Below, piece by piece: positions 39,964-47,831 of a stretch of DNA of 64,000 bases. This stretch comes from Pseudothauera rhizosphaerae (GTDB lineage: Bacteria; Pseudomonadota; Gammaproteobacteria; Burkholderiales; Rhodocyclaceae): positions 124,001-188,000 of the forward strand of contig NZ_SSOD01000004.1 of NCBI RefSeq assembly GCF_004801305.1, given 5' to 3'. Below the pieces are notes generated by a model. It was not told where the DNA came from. It saw nothing but the letters and a program-made list of their open reading frames with translations, and ran no database searches. A program made the position numbers and the translations under genes. Numbering within the stretch: the stretch's first letter is position 1; each line of letters opens with the position of its first letter.

Positions 39964-40080
39964 GCCCCTCTCCCCCAGCCCCTCTCCCGCGAGGGGAGAG
40001 GGGAGCTTCGTCCCCGGAACGTCCGGAGACGCGGGTTTTCTCCCTCTCCCCTCGCGGGAGAGGGCCGGGGAGAGGGGGCG
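39964..40080. repeat. Inverted pair of CTCTCCC/GAGAGGG repeat units (BIME-like)
   Basis: Two 23-base units are exact reverse complements of one another, at 39980-40002 and 40042-40064. Each is itself a hairpin: nine- or ten-base stems of CCCTCTCCC with GGGAGAGGG around a four- to five-base loop. Flanking bases extend the match to about 40 per side. Repeats of this composition occur between genes in many beta- and gammaproteobacteria. The element lies in the largest gap of the uptake locus (205 bp), before the second receptor gene, and could attenuate readthrough. Confidence 0.8.
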
Positions 40081-40137
40081 CGGCCCAGGGCTCGACGCCT
40101 TGCCATTGCAGTTTCCAACCTGTCCAAGGAGTATGTG

Positions 40138-42291
40138 ATGCACTGTCTTCGTCCCGTCATGGCAGCCTTGCTCTTGCTGCCCGTCGTATCCACCGCCCAT
40201 GCCGACGGCCCCAGGGTTCTGTCCGAACTGGTCGTGCATCCCGAAGGCTTCACCGAGCAGGAGCGGGAGACAGCCACCAGCGCTTTCACGATCACCGAGG
40301 AAACCATCAAGCGGTCTTCCGCGCAGAACCTGAGCGAGTTGCTGATCGAGCAGGGTTTCTCCGTGGAGGCCACCCCGACCGACCACGGTGAGAACACGAC
40401 GCTGATCCGTGGCTTCCACACCGAGCATCTGATGACCGAGGCCAACGGCAAGCTGCTGATCCTCATCGACGGCCGGCGCTCCGGCGTTGCCAATACCCGG
40501 CAGATATCCCTGAACAACGTGGAGCGGGTCGAGGTGCTGCGCGGGCCCGAAATGTTCAAGTACTCCATGGGGTCCCCCGGCGGCATCATCAACGTCGTCA
40601 CCAGGCGGGGCGGGCCGGAATACTTCAGCGGCTCGGCGCGGATCGGCCTCGGCAGCTACGACGCCTACCGGGCCGGCGTGGATCTGAACGGCCGCGCCGG
40701 CCGGTTCGACTACACCTTCGGCTACGAACACGGCACCGTGCGCCGCGACTACAAGGACGGCCGCGGCGACAAGGTCCACAACACCCGCACCGACGCCACC
40801 GAGCGCCTCAACTTCAACCTCGGCTACACCTTCAACGAGCGGCACCGCATCGGCATCGACGGCTACCACTACAACGTGGACAAGGCCCACCGGCCGTCCT
40901 ACGTCGACGAGGAAGGGGAAATCCGCAACAACAGCTATACGGACCGCAAGACCCAGTTGCTCTACCTGAACTATGAAGGCGCCACCGAAGACGGCCGCCT
41001 GTCGTGGAAAGCGAACGTCGGGCAGGGCAAGGACATCTACGAAACCTACGATGCCGCATCCCGATATCCGAAAGGGCAGGAGGCCGATACGGACCGGGCC
41101 CAGGGCAGCCTGACCTATGTCTCCACGCTGTTCGACGTCACCGGCGGCGTGGACTACATCAAGTACGAGCTCGAGAACTCGTCCACCGCCCGCAGCAACT
41201 TCCTGCGCCCGGGCGGGCTCGATCCCCAATGGGCGGGCCTGGGCTATCCCATGCATCCCACCAGCACCACCACCCTCTGGGGCGCCTACATGGTGGGTAC
41301 GCTCAAGCTCCAGGACGGGGCGCTCAACCTGTCGGGCGGCCTGCGCTACGAGCACGCGAGCGCCAAGGATCTGTCGGTCGGCGACGAGCATTACGACAGG
41401 GTCCCTTACTTCACCAGCAGAGGGATCACCTCGCGGGACCAGTTGCCCGCCCGCCGCAGCTTCCACCACGTTTCGCCGACCGTCGGCGTGTCCTGGCTGC
41501 CGGTGGATGGACTCAAACTGCGGGCCAACTACACCCAGGGCTGGCGGGCGCCGTCGGGACGGCAGCTCTTCGCCAGCAGCTTCTACGAGGACTACGGCGC
41601 ACCCGGCGACCCCCGGCTCAAGCCCGAGTTCACCGACGCCTACGAAATCGGCTTCGACCTGGCGCGTACCGACTGGCGGCTGTCCGGCACCTACTTCTAT
41701 TACGAGATCAAGGACAACGTCTATATCTACCCGGGCGTGCGGCCCGGCGGCGGCACCCCGCAAGGGCGGGTGGTCATGAACGTCGACAGGCGCATCCAGG
41801 AAGGGGTGGAAATCCAGGCCAGCGCGGACGTGGCCGGCCTGCTCGGCTACCGCAGCGTGGAGCTGCGCCCCTACCTCAACGTCACCCACATGACCCGCAA
41901 GAAGGAAGTCATCGACGAGGGCGGGCCGGGGCTGCTGGGCAAATGGTGGCCCATCGCCCGCATGCCGGACACCACCGCGAGCTACGGCATCCGCTTCAGC
42001 CATCCGGCCTCGAAGTTCTCCGGGAACCTGAACTTCAGCTTCTACGGCAAGCAGTACGGCGGACGCTCCAACGTCGGCGACGGTCCGCTGGTCGGCTTCG
42101 GCAACTTCACCGTGGCCAACCTGAGCCTGCGCAAGCGCCTGTGGGAAGCGGGAGAGCGCAGCAGCGTGGACCTGAAGGTGGACATCAACAACCTCTTCGA
42201 CGAGACCTACTCCTATCTCGGCCGGATTCCCCAGGATGCCTACGCCTATCCCGGCCGCAACCTCCACGCCACGCTGATCTACAACTTCTGA
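40138..42291 (+). CDS. TonB-dependent outer-membrane receptor (second of two)
   Basis: A 717-residue TonB-dependent transporter. The signal peptide is short (MHCLRPVMAALLLLPVVSTA, cleaved near HADG). The plug domain (about 45-150) has LIRGFHTEHLMTEANGKLLI and GSPGGIINVVTRRGG; the barrel ends in the aromatic motif LIYNF. An AAGGAG ribosome site lies seven bases upstream of the ATG at 40138. It is followed by a binding-protein gene after 40 bases. It is not a close copy of the first receptor (different plug spacing and length), so the two may recognise different ligands. Confidence 0.85.
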   Translation: MHCLRPVMAALLLLPVVSTAHADGPRVLSELVVHPEGFTEQERETATSAFTITEETIKRSSAQNLSELLIEQGFSVEATPTDHGENTTLIRGFHTEHLMTEANGKLLILIDGRRSGVANTRQISLNNVERVEVLRGPEMFKYSMGSPGGIINVVTRRGGPEYFSGSARIGLGSYDAYRAGVDLNGRAGRFDYTFGYEHGTVRRDYKDGRGDKVHNTRTDATERLNFNLGYTFNERHRIGIDGYHYNVDKAHRPSYVDEEGEIRNNSYTDRKTQLLYLNYEGATEDGRLSWKANVGQGKDIYETYDAASRYPKGQEADTDRAQGSLTYVSTLFDVTGGVDYIKYELENSSTARSNFLRPGGLDPQWAGLGYPMHPTSTTTLWGAYMVGTLKLQDGALNLSGGLRYEHASAKDLSVGDEHYDRVPYFTSRGITSRDQLPARRSFHHVSPTVGVSWLPVDGLKLRANYTQGWRAPSGRQLFASSFYEDYGAPGDPRLKPEFTDAYEIGFDLARTDWRLSGTYFYYEIKDNVYIYPGVRPGGGTPQGRVVMNVDRRIQEGVEIQASADVAGLLGYRSVELRPYLNVTHMTRKKEVIDEGGPGLLGKWWPIARMPDTTASYGIRFSHPASKFSGNLNFSFYGKQYGGRSNVGDGPLVGFGNFTVANLSLRKRLWEAGERSSVDLKVDINNLFDETYSYLGRIPQDAYAYPGRNLHATLIYNF

Positions 42292-42331
42292 ACCGGCCAT
42301 TCCGGGGGCGCGGGCGCCGAAGGAGGATTCG

Positions 42332-43408
42332 ATGCTGAACGGATGCGGAAAACTGCGTTTCCGGATCCCGGCGCTGGCGCTGCTCGCGTGCGGCCTGGCC
42401 TGCGGCGCGGCAGCGGCGGACGCTCCGCCGGACTGCGCCGCGAGCGGCCCGCATGCACGCGCCGTCGTCGACATGGCCGGCCGGACCGTCACGCTGCCCC
42501 CGACCGTGAACCGCATCGCCACCGTCGGGTCGGTGCCGGTCATCAACGGCTATCTATTCACCCTTGGCGCGGGGCGGGCCATCGTCAATGGCCTTCCCCC
42601 GCGCTTCACACAGTCGAACAGATGGTGGCTGCAGACCGCCATCGCCCCCTACCTGGCCGATCGTCCGGTGCTGCAAGGGCAGATCAGCAGCGAGGTCGAC
42701 CTCGAAACCCTCGTCGAACTCGCCCCGGACCTCGTCATCACCATGGACCGGCCGCGGGTCCGGGTGCTCGAGGCCGCGAGGATTCCCGTCCTGTTCATCG
42801 AATGGAAGGATGCCTCCGACATCCGCGCGAACATGCACATTCTGGGCTGCGCGCTGGATCGCCGGCCCCAGGGCGAGGACTACCTCCGCTACCTCGACGA
42901 CACGATGCGCCGCATCCGGCAGGCCCTGGCCGGCACATCCCGGGCGGGGCGGCCGAAAGTGCTGTATTTCAGCCCGAACACCATGGCGACACCCTTGGAC
43001 ATCGCCAACTGGTGGATCGAGGAAGCTGGGGGCGAGAGCGTCACGGCCGGGCTGGCGAAGGGCGGCACGGCACACTATTCCCATGAGCAGCTATTGCTGT
43101 GGAATCCCGACATCCTCATCGTCAATTCGCCCGAGCAGGAGACGGCCGTCTACCGGGACGAGCGATTCGCGAAACTGCGTGCCGTCCGGAACGGACAGGT
43201 CTACGTCACGCCGACCGGCGCCCATGCATGGGGGCAGAGAACCGTCGAACAGCCCCTGACCGTGCTGTGGGCCGCCAAGCTCTTCCATCCCGCCCTGTTC
43301 GCGGACGTCGACCTGAGCAGGGAGATGCGCACCTTCTACCGGCGCTTCTTCGACTACCCGCTCACCGACGAGGAAGCCCACACCATCCTGATGAGCCGCC
43401 CCCGGTGA
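42332..43408 (+). CDS. ABC-type periplasmic substrate-binding protein
   Basis: A 358-residue class III (TroA/BtuF-like) binding protein with a signal peptide (about 1-29). Family marks are DMAGRTVTLPPTVNRIATVG, the DLETLVELAPDLVITMD segment near the hinge, and LLLWNPDILIVNSPEQ. An AGGAGG site precedes the ATG at 42332. It would deliver ligand from the second receptor to the second importer. It could also serve the first importer, whose own binding protein is interrupted. The ligand cannot be told from sequence. Confidence 0.85.
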   Translation: MLNGCGKLRFRIPALALLACGLACGAAAADAPPDCAASGPHARAVVDMAGRTVTLPPTVNRIATVGSVPVINGYLFTLGAGRAIVNGLPPRFTQSNRWWLQTAIAPYLADRPVLQGQISSEVDLETLVELAPDLVITMDRPRVRVLEAARIPVLFIEWKDASDIRANMHILGCALDRRPQGEDYLRYLDDTMRRIRQALAGTSRAGRPKVLYFSPNTMATPLDIANWWIEEAGGESVTAGLAKGGTAHYSHEQLLLWNPDILIVNSPEQETAVYRDERFAKLRAVRNGQVYVTPTGAHAWGQRTVEQPLTVLWAAKLFHPALFADVDLSREMRTFYRRFFDYPLTDEEAHTILMSRPR

Positions 43409-43486
43409 TGCGCAGCAGGAAACCCTTGATATCCCGAACGGCAGCCTGCGCGGCCTGCCACCGCTTGAACCACCAGGAGCAACCCC

Positions 43487-44539
43487 ATGGACACGAACGC
43501 CTCCCCCATTGACCTCGCCGGTCTCGATGCACCCCCGGCGGCACGGGCCATCCACCGCATCGTCGACGGCTTCAAATCCTTCCAGGCGCTGCGCGCGGGC
43601 TTCGCCAGCGGCCTCTTCGACTGGCTGGATCGGCACGGTCCCGCGGAAAAATCCGCCATCTCGGCGGCCACCGGCCTGCGCGGCGCCCACCTCGGCGGCT
43701 TCCTGCAGGCGCTCGAAGACCTCGGCCTGCTCGCAAGCCGGCATGGCACCTACACCCTGGCCCCCGACCTGCGTTCGGTCCTGGTTTCCAGCTCCCCCTG
43801 GTGCCGGGCGGCGGAAATCGAGGCGCTGCTCCAGCCGGCCCGCGGCTGGCCGGATCTGCACGCCTTTCTCACGGAGGAAGGCGGGCCGGCCCCGACGCCC
43901 GAAGCCGCTGCCATGCCCCCCGCCATTGCACTGCATCCCTTCCTGAGCGAAGCCTTGCGGCTGGCCGACACGCTCGCCGCGCGCTGGCGGCGGAACGGCA
44001 CGACACCGCGCCGCCTGCTCTGCTTCGACGCCGGCGACGGACTGGCCGCCGCCGCACTCTGCCAGACCCTGCCGGACCTCGACGCCGCGGTCGTGGTCGC
44101 CCCCGCGGCGGTCGCCAGGACCCGGGCCGTGCTCGACGCCTGCGGCCTCGCCGGGCGTACCGCCGTGCACGCCGGCAGCCCGCTCGAACCGCCGGCATCC
44201 GGAACCTACGACTACGTGCTGTTGTTCCACGCCCTCTATCCGGTGCGCAAATCCACCGCCGACGCCCTCGCCGCCACGGCCGCGCGGCTGGCGCCGGGCG
44301 GCGGGCTGTGCGCGGCGCACTGGTTCTGCCTGGAAGCCTGCGAGACGGCACCGGGGGGGCTGCGCGACCTGGACAAGGCGGTGCTGACCGACAGTCACCC
44401 GCTGTGCCACCTCGAACAGTTCAGCCAGAGACTGGAGAACGCCGGCCTCGTCGATACCGGGTATAGCGACCTGCCCGGCGAATACGGCAACACCAAGCTG
44501 CATTTCGCCCGCCGTCCGGACAGCGGAGAACAAGCATGA
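43487..44539 (+). CDS. Methyltransferase with winged-helix dimerisation domain
   Basis: A 350-residue protein resembling the small-molecule O-methyltransferase family. The N-terminal part (about 15-100) is a winged-helix dimerisation domain (LFDWLDRHGPAEKSAISAAT), and the Rossmann part starts near 180 with LLCFDAGDGLAAAAL as motif I. The motif is short on glycines, but D-x-G-x-G is retained. It starts 78 bases after the binding-protein gene and overlaps DUF364 by four bases at its end. It could act on a metallophore or a cofactor; the substrate is unknown. Confidence 0.7.
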   Translation: MDTNASPIDLAGLDAPPAARAIHRIVDGFKSFQALRAGFASGLFDWLDRHGPAEKSAISAATGLRGAHLGGFLQALEDLGLLASRHGTYTLAPDLRSVLVSSSPWCRAAEIEALLQPARGWPDLHAFLTEEGGPAPTPEAAAMPPAIALHPFLSEALRLADTLAARWRRNGTTPRRLLCFDAGDGLAAAALCQTLPDLDAAVVVAPAAVARTRAVLDACGLAGRTAVHAGSPLEPPASGTYDYVLLFHALYPVRKSTADALAATAARLAPGGGLCAAHWFCLEACETAPGGLRDLDKAVLTDSHPLCHLEQFSQRLENAGLVDTGYSDLPGEYGNTKLHFARRPDSGEQA

Positions 44540-45462
44540 ACCAGGCGCCGAACCCCGTCGAACGGCCGGACACCCTGCTCGCGGACCTGCACGCCACCGT
44601 GCTCGCCCGCCTCGGCACGGAGGCCGGCCTCCTGACCATCGAGCGCGCCGTGCTCGGCATCTTCTTCACCGGCGTGAAGCTCTCCAACGGTGCCGGCGGC
44701 CTGTGCGCGACGCCGATCAAGAGCGTGCCGGAGGCGGTGTGCTGCCCGAGTTCGGCAAAAGCCATGCCGACGCCGGGCAAGATCGCCGGACGCCCCGCCG
44801 TGCAGGTACTCGAGGACCTGTACCGCCCGCAGGACCTGCGCCGGACACTGGCCATCGCCACGCTCAACGCACTGGCCGAAACACTATGGCTGCGCGAGGG
44901 CGGACCGGCCGGGGCCGAGTTGCTCGACGGCGATGCCTTCGATGCGCTCACCATCGAACCGGGACAGCGCGTCGCGCTGGTCGGCGCCTTCCCGCCCTAC
45001 ATGCGCGAACTGCGCCGGCGCGGCCAGCCGTTCCACGTCCTGGAGATGGACCCGGCCACCCTCAAGCCGGAAGAGCTGCCGTTCTACGCGCCCGCCGCCC
45101 AGGCGCCGGAAATCGTGCCGCAGGCCGACGTCTTCATCACCACCGGCACGACGCTGATCAACGGCACGCTCGACGGTCTGCTGCACCTGCTGCGGCCGGG
45201 GGCCGAGGCGGCGGTGATCGGGCCGACGGCGACGCTGATCCCCGAACCCTTCGCCCGGCGCGGCGTCACCGCCGTCGGCGGCACGCGCGTGCTGGCCGCC
45301 GACGAACTGCTGGACCTGCTCGCGGAAGGGGGTTCCGGCTACCACTTCTTCGGCAAGACGGTGGAGCGCGTGACGCTGCGCCTGCCGCCCGCTCCCGTGC
45401 CGGTGCGTTCGCGCAGCCACCCGGCGAAGTCGCCGGCCGACAGCGGGCGGGAGAACAGATAG
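44536..45462 (+). CDS. DUF4213/DUF364 family protein
   Basis: A 308-residue cytoplasmic protein. The N-terminal DUF4213 region has IFFTGVKLSNGAGGLCATP and the C-terminal DUF364 region has FITTGTTLINGTLDGLL and PTATLIPEPFARRGV. DUF364 is labelled a putative heavy-metal chelation domain in the family databases, based on weak evidence; its frequent neighbourhood with FecCD transporters fits this locus. The last 40 residues overlap the 3' end of the opposite-strand EAL gene by 124 bases and have basic, low-complexity sequence (PAPVPVRSRSHPAKSP), which suggests that the normal end lies a little earlier. Confidence 0.75.
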   Translation: MNQAPNPVERPDTLLADLHATVLARLGTEAGLLTIERAVLGIFFTGVKLSNGAGGLCATPIKSVPEAVCCPSSAKAMPTPGKIAGRPAVQVLEDLYRPQDLRRTLAIATLNALAETLWLREGGPAGAELLDGDAFDALTIEPGQRVALVGAFPPYMRELRRRGQPFHVLEMDPATLKPEELPFYAPAAQAPEIVPQADVFITTGTTLINGTLDGLLHLLRPGAEAAVIGPTATLIPEPFARRGVTAVGGTRVLAADELLDLLAEGGSGYHFFGKTVERVTLRLPPAPVPVRSRSHPAKSPADSGRENR

Positions 45463-47531
45463 CCTTGGAACTCGTGGCAGCCGGCTTCGTGCAGCAGGCG
45501 CCATTGGGCCTTGCTCTCGACGCCTTCGGCGACCACGGTGAGGCCGAGTTCGCGGCCGATGGAGATGATGGCGCGGGCGAGGATGGCCTGGTCGGAACCA
45601 CGTACCGCGCCGGTGACGAAGGACTGGTCCACCTTCAGCACGTCCAGCGGCAGCCGGCGCAGATAGGACAGGGAGGAATAGCCGGTGCCGAAGTCGTCCA
45701 CCGCCAGGCGCACGCCGAGGGCCTTGAGGGCGTTGAGGCGCTCCAGGGTCTCGGCGCCGGTGCCCATCAGGCTGCCTTCGGTGATTTCGAGCTCCAGGCG
45801 GTGCGCCGGCAGGCCGCTCGCCGCGAGCGCGGCAGCGACGCGTTCGACCAGGGCGGCGCCGCGCAGCAGGCGCGGCGACAAATTCACCGCCACGCCGATG
45901 GGCGGCAGGCCGGCGCCCGCCCAGCCCGCCGCTTCCCGGCAGGCGGTGCGGAGGACGTGTTCCGTGAGCGGTTCGATGAGTCCGGTGTCTTCTGCGATAG
46001 GGATGAACTTCGCCGGCGGGATCGCACCGAGTTCGGCACTGTCCCAGCGCGCCAGGGCTTCCACCGAGACGGGACGGCCGTCGCGATCCACCTTGGGCTG
46101 GAAGTGCACCTCGATCTCGCCCCGTTCCAGCGCGCGGCGCAGGGCCGCCTCCAGGTGCAGGCGCTCCACGGCGGCGCTGTTGAGTTGCGGGGTGTAGAAG
46201 GCGAAGGCCGAGCGTCCGGCCGACTTGGCGGCGTACATGGCCGCGTCGGCGTTCTGCAGCAGGGTGTCGAGATCCTTGCCGTCGGCCGGCGCCAGCGCCA
46301 CGCCGATGCTGCAGCTCACCTGCAGTTCGTGGCCGTCCAGGCGCACCGGCTGGGCCACTTCGGCGAGGATGCGCTCCAGCACGCCATCCAGCGCCGCGCG
46401 CGGGCCGGGATGGTAGAGCACCAGCGCGAACTCGTCGCCGCCGTGGCGGGCCACGGTGTCCACGCCCCGCAGGCTGGCCCGCAGGCGCGCGGCCACGGTG
46501 ACCAGCAGGCGGTCGCCGGTGGCATGGCCCAGGCTGTCGTTGATGACCTTGAAGTTGTCGAGATCGACGAAGGCCAGCGCCACGCAGCCGCCGTCGCGTT
46601 CGGCGCGCGCCATCGCGCGCTGCAGGCATTCGGCGAGCAGGTGGCGGTTGGGCAGGCCGGTGAGGAGATCGTGGCTGGCCTGGTATTCCAGCCGTTCGCG
46701 GTAGCGCTTGCGCTCGCTGATGTCCTCGACCGTGCCCTGGTAGTACAGCAGCGCGCCGTCCGGGCCGTAAACCACCTGGGCGTTCTCGCAGATCCACAGC
46801 GTCGAGCCGTCGCGGCGATGGATTTCCGATTCGAATTCGCTGACGTGGCCGCGCTCGCGCATGACGCGCTCGAATTCGCGGCGGCGGGCCGGATCCACGT
46901 AGAGGCGGCGGCCGATGTCCTGCAGGTCGGCGATCAGCTCCGCGGCCGAGGGGTAGCCGTACATCCGCGCCAGGGTCCCGTTGGCCGACAGGTAGCGGCC
47001 GTCGGCGGTGGTCTGGAACACGCCGACGATGGCGTTCTCGAACAGGCCGCGGTAGCGCGCTTCGGCCTCGGCCAGGCGGCGCAGGGTTTCCACCTGCTCG
47101 GTGACGTCCTCGATGAAGCCTTCCAGCACCTGCCGGCCCCATTCGTCCACGACGCCGCGTCCGCGCTCCACGACCCAGCGCGTGTTGCCGTCGCGGCAGT
47201 GGATGCGGTATTCGCAGCGGTAGCGCGTGCCTGCGGCCAGGGCGGCCATGATCTCGCTGCGGACGCGGTTGCGGTCGAGCGGGTCGGTCAGCTCCTCCCA
47301 GCACACGTGGGCGCTGCCGATCAGTTCTTCGGGGGCGTAGCCCGTCAGCCGCCGGCAGCCCTCGCTGACGAAGAACATCGTCCACCCGGGGTCGATGCCG
47401 CAGCGGAAGACCATGCCGTCCAGGTTGTCCACGAGCACCGCGAGCACCCGCGCCGCGTCGATGTGCGGCAGCCGGCCGAAGGGCGACTCGTTCCCGGCCA
47501 GCGGCGGCAGGGCGGCGTCGCGCGCGTTCAT
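45339..47531 (-). CDS. PAS-PAS-GGDEF-EAL bifunctional cyclic-di-GMP protein
   Basis: A 730-residue signalling protein from the ATG at 47531 (MNARDAALPP). Domains in order: two PAS domains (about 30-270), GGDEF (about 280-445) with the active-site GGDEF at 364-368 and an inhibitory site RGVD five residues before it, then EAL (about 470-715) with EALARW, NLSPR, LEITEG, DDFGTGYSS, LKVDQSF, AEGVES and HEFQGYLFSRP. Both catalytic sites look intact, so it can both make and break c-di-GMP. The frame is open much further upstream (to 49601), but that is antisense to hoxF. Its 3' end overlaps DUF364. Confidence 0.9.
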   Translation of the reverse strand: MNARDAALPPLAGNESPFGRLPHIDAARVLAVLVDNLDGMVFRCGIDPGWTMFFVSEGCRRLTGYAPEELIGSAHVCWEELTDPLDRNRVRSEIMAALAAGTRYRCEYRIHCRDGNTRWVVERGRGVVDEWGRQVLEGFIEDVTEQVETLRRLAEAEARYRGLFENAIVGVFQTTADGRYLSANGTLARMYGYPSAAELIADLQDIGRRLYVDPARRREFERVMRERGHVSEFESEIHRRDGSTLWICENAQVVYGPDGALLYYQGTVEDISERKRYRERLEYQASHDLLTGLPNRHLLAECLQRAMARAERDGGCVALAFVDLDNFKVINDSLGHATGDRLLVTVAARLRASLRGVDTVARHGGDEFALVLYHPGPRAALDGVLERILAEVAQPVRLDGHELQVSCSIGVALAPADGKDLDTLLQNADAAMYAAKSAGRSAFAFYTPQLNSAAVERLHLEAALRRALERGEIEVHFQPKVDRDGRPVSVEALARWDSAELGAIPPAKFIPIAEDTGLIEPLTEHVLRTACREAAGWAGAGLPPIGVAVNLSPRLLRGAALVERVAAALAASGLPAHRLELEITEGSLMGTGAETLERLNALKALGVRLAVDDFGTGYSSLSYLRRLPLDVLKVDQSFVTGAVRGSDQAILARAIISIGRELGLTVVAEGVESKAQWRLLHEAGCHEFQGYLFSRPLSAGDFAGWLRERTGTGAGGRRSVTRSTVLPKKW

Positions 47532-47831
47532 GCGCCTCTGCCGCACGGCAGCCGCAGCGCCGCGGCGCGGCGAACGGGCAGATTGGGTTCGGAATTCATG
47601 CGGACTCGCAGGTGCCTGTACCCGCTCGCAGCAAGCAAGTAACGCACCATCGGCGGCAGGTGCCGTTTCACGGGTTTTCGCGGTCTGCCGCGGGGAGGGA
47701 GGCATCCGCATGCACCGTTCGGGGGCCCGCCGTGCCCCGTGAAAATGCACACAAGGGGTACACAGATCAAAACAAACGCGTTTTTCGCGGTGCAATATAA
47801 TCGCCCGTACGAACGCTGCCGGAGCCGCACC
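47532..47831. promoter_or_regulatory. Divergent control region of the GGDEF-EAL and hox genes
   Basis: A 300-bp gap. On the plus strand TATAAT (47796-47801) is a perfect -10 for hoxF, about 30 bp before the ATG; no matching -35 is seen at 16-18 bases upstream (CAAACG at best), so an activator is likely. I looked for the sigma-54 pattern GG-N10-GC expected for hydrogenases and did not find it near the start. The stretch 47752-47790 is A-rich and may hold the activator site. No promoter for the opposite gene is clear. Confidence 0.45.

Noticed and set aside
47752-47795. FNR or sigma-54 sites in front of hoxF
   Set aside because: Only a single half-site (ATCAA) is present and no GG-N10-GC is positioned upstream of the start.
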